From assembly GCA_963691815.1 (NCBI GenBank), contig OY829661.1, positions 5,928,726 to 5,992,725 of the forward strand: a stretch of 64,000 nt of DNA, read 5' to 3'. The stretch is from Echiichthys vipera. Its lineage: Eukaryota; Chordata; Actinopteri; Perciformes; Trachinidae. The notes below the pieces were generated by a model, which worked only from the letters and a program-made list of their open reading frames with translations, made no database searches and had not been told where the DNA came from. The position numbers were made by a program, and so were the translations under genes. Of this stretch, positions 38,001 through 49,389 are shown one piece after another. Numbering within the stretch: the first letter of the stretch is position 1; each line of letters begins with the position of its first letter.

Positions 38001-41000
38001 TCTACAGAGGAATTGTTGGGTCTATGTAAATCATAAATAAGTCATTGAGTGTGGTCTTTACCTACTCTGTAAAGTGTCCTGAGATAACTTTTGTTATGAT
38101 TCGACACTATAAATAAAATTGAATTGAATTGAATTGATTCTCACAAGATTTGGGGAAGAGTTTAAAATAGAAAATGTCAAAGTTCATGTTGAATGACAAC
38201 CTGGGGCATATGGTTTTAGAAAAGATCTGGCTATAAGGTGGATGAATGTGTTTTCCATTAATGTGGGTGGAAAATAGGGAACCACTGCAACCTGGCATGA
38301 GATATCTCCTCTTGTTGTACAATGTCTTTTAAATTCAACGTTATTAAAAAAGATTCAACATAAATTTAGTATATTGAAACTTTTAACGTTGAAATTTTAA
38401 CGTGTGTCGGGCAGAGGGTTACTGAGATTTCTGATTTCTGATTACTGATAGGAGCATCTTATTAAAAGTATTTGTTGTTAAAACAAATGTGTTTTGTTTG
38501 TATCTTTCTTTGACAATAGCTGACGTCTATTTAGAAATGTAGTTTTACTTTCACTGTGCTGTGTCAGACTGTGTCAGATTCAACGTCTTTAATGAAAAAC
38601 AACAAATGGGAAAATATTCAAAGTAAATGATGCTGATGATTAAACAGAAGCAGACTGTTGTATTTCTGATGCCCAGATAGATTTAAAGCCGGATCGTGGA
38701 CAGTAAAACTTAGTCTACGAGGGGGAGGGGGTTATTCCTGCACACTAAGGAGACAGATTAAAAGTACATGAGCTATTTTCACATTTTTAGCAACAGTATT
38801 TATTAATGGGCTTATATTTATACCCACATAGGCTATTTATCATGGTTTATTGGGAGAAACCAAGCATCTAGATGTAAAATCAGACATTCAGCACCCCCAG
38901 AGCCAGAATAGAATAATCCATCGTTTCATAACCACGTTTTGCACATTTTGCATTGTTTCCACTTTGAGATCGGCAGTCGAATCAGGCTTCTAGGAGTGAA
39001 TCGTCAAATAGTTGACTGTTTAGGGTCACCCCTACATGATACATATTAGCATGAACATCAACACAGCACTACACTAAATATTACACCGATAGTGCTACTA
39101 ATAAAAATGTGATAAGATTTACATTTTTGTTGGTAAACAAAGCCTTTCTTCCTAAAACTCCTGCAGCCTTTTATCACCACTGTGTTCAATGTTATCCTGT
39201 TGTGAGTTCCTTCTTACCCAGTCTGTCAGGGAGCACTTCCAGTCCCTGAACCCTCTCGTCTTTATGAAGCTCCAGACCATAAACGCAGTCGAAACCATCG
39301 TACTTTATCAGATAGAGAGACGGGTTCACTGGCACCTGGTGGACAAATACATGTAATACATTGTTTAGCCGCTGTTTTTGTGCTTCTTTCCAACATGCTT
39401 AAAAGGCAGAATGAGTAGGATCTGTCAGCTGCGATTTGTAAACAAAACACTCAGAGTTGGTAACCTGACTCCACCAGATTGGATTGATTCACATAATTCG
39501 CATTTGCTCTGCATATCCATCTGGGAACTCTCGGTTGGAGATCTTTTGGGAAAAGTCGTAAATACTGGTTGCTGATTGGTAAAATCATCTGTCCATAACC
39601 ACCTATGTTGGTGATAGACAGCACGTCGTATCTTAAAGAGCTCATAGTACCGTATTACCCTCTGAGAATGCAGGGCTACTTGTCGTTCCTAGAGTCTCCA
39701 AAAGTAGAATGGGAGGCAGAGCCTTCAGCTACCAAGCTCCTCTCCTGTGGAACCAACTCCCAAGTGTTATTCGGGAGGCAGACACTGTCCCCTAATTAAG
39801 AGTAAACTTAAAACTTTCCTCACTTTTCCTCAAAACTGCACTGATCTCATTTGTGGAAGCCTCCATGTTGTTTACACTGAACAGTCGCTTCTTGTTGCGT
39901 CACACTTTGAGCCCCCTCAAAACCAACGCTGACTTGTTCAGTGGCTTGGGCAAACTTCTCCAGATTTTCTCTGCCGCAAGTTACCAGACTGATCTGCCAG
40001 TAAAATACAACAGAGTTTTGTTACGAGGCTCCAAAGTTGGCCCCTCCTCCCAGGCCCAGGCTGAACAAGGGTTACGGTGCTCGCAAGTGGGTGAAAGATT
40101 CACTCTCCTTTTGGAACATTCTTGGTCAGCTTGGCGTTTCGCTTAGCTACATTTGCGTTTTTTCAGCCCTGCCATTTTTGTACCTTCCTCTTTAATTCAT
40201 GCTTACCACGGTCTGGTGCCTACAATCTGGCAACTGATTGCTATGTTTTTATAGAGGTTGATGCCCAGAAATGTCCTGAACACAGATAAGACATAGAAAT
40301 AAGAAAATACAGGCAGATGGTAGAGCCTCTGGAGATACAGACACCACCAAACAATTCTAGTGGGTCATAAGTGATGACTAAGTGATTACTTTATTACCTC
40401 CTATTCTAGGATAATCTTACTCATTGTCCCTTTAAGGATGCAGAGCTCAGCAGTAGTGTATGTAGATACACACATATGATTAGGCAGATATAACTCTAAA
40501 ACATTTTCTGTGCCTGCCTGAACTACAGAAACCTCCATTAAAGCCTCGTCCACACGAACACTATTTTTGAAACCAAACTTTTATGGCCCCCCCGGTTAAA
40601 AGAATTCTCGTCCACCCCATCGGAATAATGTAATAAAAAATATCTCATTCACATGAAACCACAAAATCCGCCGCAAACAGTTTCATGCACATTCGGAAAC
40701 AGTAGGGGACAATAGCACTCCTAACAGGAATGCCATTTTAGCCAATCACAAGGCTAAAAAAATCCATACCGGAAAAACAACAATGGCGAACCGAGGCAGG
40801 CCAGATTTTTTAGATTAGTTGTACGAGACACACACAAAGTGCTGACGAGTTGCTAAATGGCACCAGTGTTTTGGCTCGGTCTGCCATTACAGCAACTCTG
40901 TCAGCTAGTCACGTCTAGAGTGCTCCAGACGTCTCCATGGATACAACTTACTGTTTACCGACGCACAGTGTGACGTCAAACAATGTCGACAAGAAACTGG

Positions 41001-43620
41001 GGTTTTCCTCGGTTCTCATGTCCACACATGACTGCTGAAACTGGACTTTTACAAAAAGTTCACCCTGGACTCTGGTTACAAAAAACTCCGGTTTCAAAAG
41101 CCCACAACTGCGGTTACGTGTGGACTAAAGGCCATACCGTGCAAAGAAATACTCAGTTTAAAAATACCTGCGTTCGCGTGGACGGCCCCTAATCCCTCAG
41201 TCAGTCAGTGATGACTCGACCCTCTGCTTACCTGGTCAAGTACCGTTCCTTTCCAGACTACGTGCCCTCCTCCTTCCTTCCAGACGTGTTGAATCCTGCA
41301 GCCGACGATGTTGCGCCGTGGCTGTGACAGTACTTTGGTGGTCGGACCCAGACTGCTCTTGTGTTTCCTTCCACGAGACATGAAACAACACATCGCCTGC
41401 TTTTAGATTTTGAGTTGCATCAATTGAATTCCACAATGTGGGAGCAGAAATCTTATCTCATTCTATGATTTAACAAAGGATATAACAAAGAAACACGAGC
41501 TGCAAACCATCCTAACTCACTTATGAGGATTCTTTTTCTTCATCATATTTGCAGAAACACCTGCATGCCCTAAGGAGAGAAATCAGCAGTCATCAAACAC
41601 CGTTCATACAAATTACAACTTCCTGTTAAGATGAAAAGGGGTGGTATGGGGTGTTATTTACTACAGATACTGCATCCTTTATATTACTGCTGACCATTTC
41701 CAGAAACATTTGAATAAAAAGGGGAATCCCTTAGACACTGTCTCACATACTGCTGCTTTAGAAATCTATATCAGGGCTGGAACTACCAATCATTTTCATT
41801 GTCGATTAATCTGTTTATTTTTTTCTTGTTTAATCAATAAAAACTGACACAGAGGGAAGAAAAAAAGACATTCAAACATCCACATTTTTGAGAGTTGGCT
41901 CCTAAAATACACTGTCTAGCTCTACTGTGTTTGAAAATCAACCCAAAACAGAAAGAGTCATCAAACCTAGACATGGTAAAAATGGGTTTGAATTTGGTCA
42001 TTGGAAATGTGGCTGTTCAGCATCTAACTCTTAAATGTTTAAGGTTTAATCCTTGAACTCATCAATGGGGTTTTCCAGCCACTGCTTCCTCTCAGTCTTC
42101 ATACCATGTGATGAAAACCCATCATTGACAACAAAATAAAAAACGCGGCACGTTTCAAATCTCTGCAAGCTTTCTACAAGTGAAGTGAATCCAATGGAAA
42201 TCAGTGGGAAAACAAATGCCACCATCGTGGATGGTCTCAGAGTTAAATGTTAATGACATAACAGTGTGTCATGGCAGTGAAGATGACCTCTGACCTGCAT
42301 CAGCTGTGTCTCTGTGTCCCGGAGTGTTCTTCATTCATCTGGAGGCAGGGAGGCAGCCAGGCTACCCGGCCACACAGCTACAACACAAACCTGTCCAGGG
42401 CTTCAACAACACAGAAACTCATCATCTCCTGTGAGGAAGAACAAAATGACTGTTTGCCACAAAAAAAAACTACCTTTACTGACATTTATTGGTGAAAAGC
42501 AGGAACAACATCATCAACAGACCTCGTGTAGTGTCTGTCAAACTCCTGCCAGAGATCGTCATCAGTTTTTCCCCAGGCATGACTAACTAGTCAAAAACAT
42601 TAATTCCTAATATCAAATATCACGATGTCGTGATGATGCTGTTGATCTGCCTGAAGCTACAATCTGGAAACTCCACATTACAATCTTCTTATGGCTTAGC
42701 AGAAGACTGGACTCAAAGTGATAGCCTAGCTCTTTTAAAGATGAATAAATGGGGTGGCCGGTAGTGCAGTGGTTAGTGCAGTCGCCCCATGTAAAGAGGC
42801 TGAAGGTCCTAAAGGCAGCGGCTGCAGGTTCGGGTACGACCTGCGGCCCTTGGCTGCATGTCTCCCTCTCTCTCTCTCACCACATTTCCTCTCTGTCCGA
42901 TATAATAAAGGCTTTAAAACCACCAAATAAATAATCTTAAAAAAAAAAAAAAAACATGAATAAATAAAGAATCTGATTTAAGACCTTTGAAAATCACACT
43001 GGACCCACTGCTCGGTAGGGTTGTATATTGCACCTCAATAGCTCATTTGTAATGACCAAAATGCATCTGTAGCACATGCTTTAAAAAGTGTCAAGTAGTG
43101 AAAGTAGGCATCAAATGTCTAGTCAGATTAAAAAAGTTTTTTTTGTTATTTTTACTTACTGATAAGTTAGCACAGAACTAGCAAACTAACAGGCCTACAG
43201 TTAGCATGTTAACGTACATTTAAAATAAAACTGAATGTTATGCTGCTGACTTATGGCTTGTAACATATAGCATGTTAGCATCATACAGTAATCATTAGCA
43301 GGATACACTTACATGATATATGAAGTCTGCTAAAATGATCACGCTGACATTAAACATGTCCACATCACATTAGCATGTTAATTGCTAGGCTGTTATGCCT
43401 ATTTTGTCAACACAAACACCAAACTTTAGTATGTTGCTTACATGCTTAAGTACAAAAGTACATTGTAAAAAACTAAAACTCAGCATCGTTACAATTTATC
43501 CACATATAGACAAATGAAAGAAAGTAAGAGATAAATGGTTTAGCAGTATTTACCCAGTCTCCAGTATTCAGGAGTGCCGATGAGATGTTTTCTGGGTTTC
43601 TCAGGATTCAGGCTGCTCAT
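31880..43620 (-). CDS. spin1-like: Spindlin, three-Tudor histone-code reader (complete, six coding exons)
   Basis: Minus-strand exons 43620-43554 (coding part), 41569-41521, 41367-41232, 39335-39218, 33663-33430 and 32079-31880 join in frame to 267 codons. Human SPIN1 has 262 residues. Spindlin reads histone H3 marks (K4me3 and R8me2a) in the nucleus through Tudor-like repeats. The second repeat keeps the aromatic cage positions (Phe146, Trp156, Tyr175, Tyr182 here). The first keeps Trp68, Trp77, Tyr96 and Tyr103 but is one residue shorter between the two Trp. [43 protein letters not shown] and VDSLVGKQVEYAKEDG are diagnostic. The N-terminal 22 residues differ from the usual MKTPFGK start. 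Which spin paralogue it is needs a tree. The introns hold a 4-kb L2 LINE and other repeats. Confidence 0.93.
32459..32637 (+). mobile_element. L2-type LINE 3' tail fragment
   Basis: Matches the tail of the larger LINE at 37970-38137: gggaaggtttttgttgcc, aattgttgggtct, aaatcataaataagtcat, actctgtaaagtgtcctgag and ataaataaaattgaattga. It sits in the last spindlin intron. Confidence 0.8.
33430..33663 (-). CDS. spin1-like: Spindlin exon 5: second Tudor-like repeat
   Basis: Acceptor tatccctgcag and donor gtgagt. 77 codons between split Ala and Asn codons. Encodes [31 protein letters not shown] and [20 protein letters not shown]. The aromatic cage for H3K4me3 is complete. Confidence 0.95.
34318..35517 (+). 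pseudogene. LINE ORF2, endonuclease part
   Basis: Apurinic-type endonuclease of an L2 LINE with its catalytic motifs visible (NIRSL, LTETWL, GDFNIH, SDH). The frame breaks just before WKVNGAPL, and the element's reading frame continues in another frame from 35472. Confidence 0.9.
35472..36824 (+). pseudogene. LINE ORF2, reverse transcriptase part
   Basis: Contains all palm/finger motifs including YADD at about 36548. The frame is lost after LDDVV, where a short stretch present in related LINEs is missing. Confidence 0.92.
36733..37347 (+). pseudogene. LINE ORF2, C-terminal part
   Basis: After the deletion the frame resumes with FDSHIK, then TAYFHLRNIAKIRNIVSQKD and RLDYCNSLLSGC. It meets an internal TAG at 37252-37254. 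Reading on, the frame would end at a TAG at 37345-37347. Confidence 0.85.
39218..39335 (-). CDS. spin1-like: Spindlin exon 4: end of first Tudor-like repeat
   Basis: Acceptor gtccaccag and donor gtaaga. 39 codons plus one base. Encodes VPVNPSLYLIKYDGFDCVYG, LELHKDERV and LEVLPDRL. Confidence 0.95.
39620..39822 (+). mobile_element. L2-type LINE fragment (ORF2 C-terminal end)
   Basis: Matches 37110-37320 closely, with cgtcgtatcttaaagagctc, agtagaatgggaggcagagc and tattcgggaggcagacactg. It keeps the Trp codon (tgtggaacc) where the larger copy has TAG. It lies in the spindlin intron between 41232 and 39335. Confidence 0.88.
41232..41367 (-). CDS. spin1-like: Spindlin exon 3: start of first Tudor-like repeat
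   Basis: Acceptor tctcgtggaag is purine-rich for an acceptor, but the phase matches (a split Lys codon). Donor is gtaagc. Encodes KHKSSLGP, then [19 protein letters not shown] and WKGTVLDQ. Confidence 0.93.
41521..41569 (-). CDS. spin1-like: Spindlin exon 2: GHAGVSANMMKK region
   Basis: 49 nt, acceptor tctctccttag, donor gtgagt. Encodes HAGVSANMMKKKNPH plus split codons. HAGVSANMMKK is nearly identical to vertebrate SPIN1. Confidence 0.92.
42750..42957 (+). mobile_element. tRNA-derived SINE (family b, copy 2)
   Basis: Same blocks as 28400-28580: ggccggtagtgcagtggtta, aggctgaaggtcct, cccttggctgcatgtc and ctctctctctctcacc. Ends in a long A tract. Confidence 0.8.
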
Positions 43621-43634
43621 TTGCAGAACCAAAC
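43554..43634 (-). CDS. spin1-like: Spindlin first coding exon (ATG at 43620-43618)
   Basis: The acceptor (gactttcttatcacag) and donor (gtaaat) are both good, and the phase joins exactly to exon 2. The start ATG lies 14 nt into the exon. The encoded 22 residues begin MSSLNPEKPRKHLIGTPEYW, which I do not recognise from other spindlins. The canonical start could be used from another first exon. Confidence 0.7.
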
Positions 43635-46600
43635 CTGTGATAAGAAAGTCAACAATTCAATAAAATGAATGATCATTTATCTGAAAACAAGACTTGGCTT
43701 CAGTGAATGCTATCAGAAATTGAGATTTGTAGTTCTATTATTGCTACAAACAACCTCATCTTCTTGTCATGAAGTTTCACACTTCACTCCTGTGATGACA
43801 ACTAAGCAACCCTGACGCTAAGAAAGCTGAGGAAGAGCATGAGGCGTTGGTGAAATGCATCCTGTCGATGTTTGTGCTTGTGAACAGCAGGTGGCGCCAT
43901 GTTTGCTGTCTGACTGGGTCTGCTACACTCAGCCCCTGCTCTGACAGTGAAGGCTCTGATGAATGAAGATTGTGTAGCTTCGGGGTGACACACCTGCATT
44001 CTGCCGTGAACTCTGACTGCACGCTGCATTATTTAACAGCAGGAGTCAGCACCTCCATATTTTATGAATAACTGATTACAGAATAATCGGCCATCAGCAA
44101 CTCCCCAAAGCAGGTAAACGCTTTGCATATGTACAAGCGATGCAATGATTAGTTGTCAACTACTAAACTAATTGTCAACTATTGTGATAATGAATTAATA
44201 GTTTTGAGTCATGTTATGAGAAAAAATGTCCAAATTCTTGGATTCCAGTAACTCAAATGTAAAGATTTTCTGGTTTCTTTCCTCCTCTTCTACAGTAAAC
44301 TCAATATCTTTGAGTGGTGGACAAAACAGCATTTGAAGACGTCACACTTATCAACCTTTTCCACTGTATTCTGACCAAACAACTAATCGATTAATCGAGA
44401 AAATGATCGATAGATTAATCGATAATTAAAGTAATCTTTAGTTGCAGCCCTAATATATGTACATACATAGAGTATATGAAGATACCGAAGCCCTGAATTG
44501 GCCAGACATATATTTTTGGGGTATCTTAGAACCAATCTAAACTGTTCTTTGTTTCTCAAGGTGAAAAATGAAAAGACTAAAGAAAATGTGGACTGGTAGG
44601 GGACGACCAAGGCAGTGCAAGTTCAGCCCGCAGTGGATCGGCCTCCAAAAGATTCTATGTACTGAACATGAGACTTCAATTATTGATCAGTGGCGCCCAT
44701 GAGGAACGCCTGCAGTGTATTATTTATCTGCAGGCAGGTGTTATGTAACACATCTGATCCTCTAATTGCTCACTGTGCCCTTCACACTCCGCTCTCCTCA
44801 AGACCTTTCACCAGAAGAATATTCTAAACACGCTTATTAATGTAAAGGGAAACTTGCAAATTAAAAGACATCAAAGACAGTGAAAGTGACAAGTTTGTGG
44901 AAAATAATGATATTTTGTTGATGGATCAACAGACATACTTGGGCCATACCCACATATTTAAGACCCAACCTGACTGACCCAGACTGGTATACAGTCGAGT
45001 TTGACAACCCAACCCGAGTCCCGAAGCTCGATTTTTGCTTTATTCTTTTCAGCCCCAAGCTGTGCACAACACGACTACCACCAGAAACACGATACTTTGT
45101 TGTGACCTTAAGACTGAGTAGCAAAACCAAAAAGATTATTATTAGATTATTTTGAATCACTGGTCACATGGAAACTAGACTCTGAGAATCTGTGTGTTCA
45201 TGCTTTATTTGCTCCAGCTGGCCCGGCCAATCAGAACTGTTTATCTCATACGATGACTGACAGAGCATTGTCAGGCTAGAATGTAGTTACGAAAACTGCT
45301 AAACTACTGTACACAGCGCTGATCAATGTAAATCCACATTGTGTTACTGTATTGTCTACTTCTCGCCTCAGATGTTTTCAGAAACGCCTTTTAGTTTATT
45401 GTTTAGCTGTCATGAGAAAGCTTGTGGCCTGGCCACCATTAGTTTCTTGGATTAGGCCCCGCCCCCTGCTTGTGCTGCTCAGTGCTACGTCTTTCCATAT
45501 CTCTGATTGGCTGGAGGTCCACAGGCCTTTTGGTCTGCACCGCTGACAACACCCTTTGGGACTTGAATATGAATCGAGGGGTTCCAGACAATATGCATTC
45601 ACAAATTAACCCTACGATGCCAGGCTTGTCACATGGGCCACTTTACATGAATTTCCAAAGATATAAGAAACTGTTTTAAAGGTGATTTATTGTTTGTAAT
45701 TTTTTAAGCAAAATGCCAAAACTTCCCTGGATCTAAGTTCTCCCGTGTGAATATTGCTGGTTTTCTTTTATTCTATGATATGATAAACTGAATATCTTTG
45801 AGTTTTAGACTAATGGTCAGAAAAAACAACACATTTGATGAATTTCATTTTAAACAATTCATTTTATTTAGGCCTAGTTAATCAAGAAAATTAAGGACAG
45901 CTCAGTACATATTGAAAGGAATAGTTATTTGCAGCACAGTGTAATACATTCTTAATTTGTACTCAAGCCCTAATTTCAGTTGTATGACAACTTGTGAGGA
46001 ACTGTTTTACCAGAGCACACACTTGCAATAACTGAAACAGACTCCTGTTCAAAGCTGGTTACCTGCATAAGAAGCACAAAATACATTTTGCAGAATTTTG
46101 GCTGCAGCTGGTGGTGATTTCCTTCCTGTTGCCCTGGGCAACACATGATTAGTCATCTGTTGTCATGAGGGGCAGAGCGATGCTGGACAGCAAAGACTCA
46201 TTCTGTCCAAGACATAACTTCAGCATACTGAAACCAAACCAGAGAGGTGGAGCCCTCTCACACTCACACAGAGGCACACACGCATGCACGCACATACGCA
46301 CGCATGCACACACAATACTGGTACTGTAAGGAATTCTGGACTGAAAAATCTATCAAACACTGAACGTTCCCCTCTGGTCTCCCCCAAAACATCTGGATTA
46401 TATCAAGTCCCTGCACTTCAGCTCCGTAATTCAACAAGTACAATAAAGCTAGAGTTTGCCTGACGTGTGTTTTTAAGGACTGGTTCTAGTATTTTAACTC
46501 CCCTACACAGTACACACCAGTCTGTTTTCTTCGTTGGGGCCAGGTAGAAACTTTTAACATTTTGAGTATTAAGATTTTATCCTATTATGTATGCCGTTTT

Positions 46601-46699
46601 TTTCCCCTTTTGCTGTCGTATTGAAAAAGGTATCAACTCATATATGACATCTTTATACTAGTATTGTATCAAAATATGAAATCCTGGTAGCATGATAAC

Positions 46700-46835
46700 A
46701 TTAGGATCTCCATGCTACATACAAGCAGAGCTGTTACCATAGCAACATTTACAGCCAGCATCCATGCTACACTTAAGGAGAGCTGTAACCATGGAAACAT
46801 TTACAGCTAGCATCCATGCTACACTTTAGAAAAGC
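46700..46835. repeat. Short tandem repeat, about 2.5 units of about 58 bp
   Basis: Units contain gagctgtaaccatg, aaacatttacagc and agcatccatgctacact, repeated with small changes. Confidence 0.75.
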
Positions 46836-46904
46836 TGTAACAGGAGAAATAATGGATCTCAGCGCTACACCCATTAACCCTAACTAACATTTTTTTAAGA
46901 AAAT

Positions 46905-47217
46905 CAACACGCAAAGCTTGTGACCGGATGGGTCGCCGGTTCAATCCTCAGGACCGGCAGGATCTGGGTGGGGAAGTGAAGAACAGGCAGTTGCCTTTCG
47001 CTTATTACCACCGCTGAGGTGCCCTTGAGCAAGGCCCATAACCCCCAAACCACTCCAGTCTAGCTGCTCAGTGGCCAGCAGAGCTGACTCTGGTTGTACT
47101 GGGCAACTTCCAGGTGTGATTGTGAAACTAAAAGTGAATGTGATCAGTGTGTTCCTGAAAAAGAGAGCATTGTTCTCAGTGTTCTCCCCCTGAATAAATA
47201 AAGGCGTAAAAAAAAAG
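46905..47217 (+). mobile_element. tRNA-derived SINE (family c)
   Basis: tRNA-like box B (ggttcaatcctc), then gaggtgcccttgagcaaggc, cccccaaaccactcc, agtgaatgtgatcagtgtgt and a tail of aataaataaaggcgtaaaaa. Confidence 0.7.
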
Positions 47218-48699
47218 TTGTCCAGCACTTGGTGGGCAGAGCTGCAGGGCTTCTGCCTGGTCCTTGCCAAGTCTAAGCACTGGGGAATTTTTTCACTTAC
47301 GTATTTTTAAGATGTTAAACAGGTAGCAAACTTGAAAATTACAGTTTTTGTCTTTGAATAAATGCTATAACTCTTCAAGACCTACGCCAAGTTTCCGTGA
47401 CTACAGTGAAGGGAGTTAGCACCGAAGCTAGTGACAACTTCAGCATAGGTTCACTGTGGACTGACATTTAAGGTAGATAGCTCATTTTAGCGCCACGCTG
47501 CTCCTCCAAATTTGTTCAGAACCTTTTGCCCCAGACTGCTAGCTAGCGAAGCAGTTAGCGGAGTGTGACTGTGTATAGAAATGAACCTATATTAACCGTC
47601 ATCAGTAACTTGTGGTTAACGGTTGACATCCCTTTATTTTCACTTCATTTCACATTAGAAATGTTTCTTGCTAGCATCCACGTAGGCTTAATTATATAAA
47701 AGTCTAGCATCCACGCTACAACATAGCACACTTAGCATGAAAATGTCAAGAAAGTATTTAACAGATATGTATGACTGACAACGTTGGTGTTGACATTGTT
47801 AAGACAGGGGGAGTTTTGAAAGATAGCAAGTCAAACGATGGACCAAGCATTCTCACAGTCCTAAGAATTATCTTTAATGCCAAAGCTGTTAATGGAAAAA
47901 CTTCAGTGTTGAGTTATCCCAATTTTAAACGTCAACAGAACTCCATTCATTTCCATTGTACTGGGGTGGTGGCAACGTCCAATAAGCAGATATCTCAAAA
48001 TCTTTCATATAGAAACCAAAACTGTGTTTGTGGGATAGCATGATATTATTGTGATTTGGCAGAACTGTGCCTTTAAAGGAAATATAGCTTTTGATTGCAG
48101 ATTATCTGGAATAATACAGTTTTGGGAAGGCTTACCACATCTATACAAAAACAGACAAAACAACACCACTGAAATCATTAACTACTCTAATCCTCAGTTC
48201 TTGTTCAGTGGGAGATAAGCAGCTGGACAGGTGGGTTGTTGCTGTACCTGCAGGATCAGACTGCAGCCGGGCTTTGCTTTGCCTTGGTTACAAGTTGGTA
48301 AAGGGGGCGTACCCGTCACCAGGCTGGAGCGTTCAAATCAGCTCCCAGCAACTTCAGCATGAAACCCTAGGGCTGGACCCGCTTTTATCACTTTATCAAA
48401 CACATTTGAATAAGAAAGTGCAGCAAATGCATGTGTGGAGGGCTGTGCCAAACCAGACCCTGTGGAGAAAATAAAGCTTTTTACCGCTTTCACTCTAAAC
48501 TGACAGCAGCATTAAGCCAGTGAATGAGGTCGCCAGTTTGACCACCTAAGTGGCTAAGAAAAAACATTTAAAAACAAAAAATTATAGTTATATGTATTGT
48601 CTATATCTGCGAGTGAGCAGGTTCTGCAGGGCCAGTGTCAGCCATGTTGCTCGCCTTTTTTTTGTACTATTAATTACAGCCCCACATAAAAGGGGAAAG

Positions 48700-49150
48700 G
48701 GCAGATAAGGGACCTCGGACGAGTGGACAGCGGAGGGACTGTCAGCATTTCTGCGCGAAAGGCGAACGTTTCCCAGACAGAAAGACAGCGGCGGGCCAGG
48801 TTAGGTCTCTCGCCGTCTACCTCCCCCGCCCCTCCCCCGCCAGACCAACAGTCAGCGGGAGAACGCCACCGACTAAACGAGCGCTCCGTGTTTGTTGCCG
48901 TGGGCTGTTTACCTGAGGGCTGACTCTCCAGCGAGGAGGCAGGTGCATGTCGGTCTCTGTCTTACCGTTGTTCTTTTTTTTAAATGGCGGTCGAAGTGGA
49001 CTGCGGCGGCTCTGTCCACAGAACCCGCGTCGACTTCCCAGGAACCAGCAGAGTCTCCACAGCCATCTCGCCACAGAGCGTTCAAGTGCACGCGATGAAA
49101 CACGACACGTCCGGTTACGCCTTTCACAATAAAAGACCTAGAAATATAGA
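48700..49150 (-). promoter_or_regulatory. CpG-rich segment, probable spindlin promoter and 5' untranslated exon
   Basis: GC- and CpG-rich against an A/T-rich background. On the minus strand a donor (ccctcag before gtaaac) at 48913 would end a first exon starting somewhere near 49090. It could splice to the acceptor at 43634. An ATG in this exon (MHLPPRWRVSPQ) would, after that splice, run a few codons and stop at a TGA overlapping the main ATG. That makes it a candidate upstream ORF. Plus-strand transcription cannot be excluded. Confidence 0.5.
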
Positions 49151-49171
49151 CCTTTCCAGTCGAACTCATTG

Positions 49172-49291
49172 CTAGGCAACAGCCTTGGTCCTTTTTAACG
49201 TCCTGTCAGCTGATGTCCTTCACATGCACTGCAACAGGAAATGAACTAGGACACATTTAGAATGTTTATGTTTACATCTTTGAAAAGGTCT
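49172..49291. repeat. Direct repeat, left copy, flanking a LINE fragment
   Basis: ctaggcaacagccttggtcc, ctgcaacaggaaat and acacatttag recur at 50370-50490 in the same orientation. Confidence 0.8.
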
Positions 49292-49389
49292 ATAGTAAAT
49301 AAAGTTAAAATGTGTCTAACTAATGTTTTCTCTTTAAAGGTACTTTTAGTAACAGGAATATTATCAATATATATATAGACCTTTTTATT

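Larger units (their letters stand above)
33960..38137 (+). mobile_element. L2-type non-LTR retrotransposon, near full length but inactivated
   Basis: In order: the C-terminal end of an SGNH/esterase-like ORF1 (about 33990-34248, with GIHSTLEGAALISKNL), an APE-type endonuclease (from 34498: KIKCGLLNIRSLSSKAVLV, LTETWL, VGDFNIHVD, SDHFLITF), and a reverse transcriptase (YRPISNLPFLSKILEKL, FQSGFRANHSTETAL, LLDLSAAFDTIDH, HGVPQGSVLGPILF, CYADDTQLYL). It ends in a 3' UTR with a GAATT-repeat tail. Three defects are seen: a frameshift near 35465-35480, a deletion with frame change near 36755-36775, and a TAG at 37252-37254. The 5' end is truncated. It lies in the spindlin intron between 39218 and 33663, antisense to the gene. 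Confidence 0.92.
43635..48690. other. Spindlin first intron (inferred): repeats only
   Basis: No coding exon was recognised. It holds a SINE at 46905-47217, a short tandem repeat at 46700-46835 and CA-rich simple sequence near 46262-46315. Other stretches look like old dispersed repeats without clear ends. Confidence 0.45.

Noticed and set aside
48892..49175. Short plus-strand ORFs in the CpG-rich segment
   Set aside because: Several overlapping frames are open only because of high GC; no domain or splice support.
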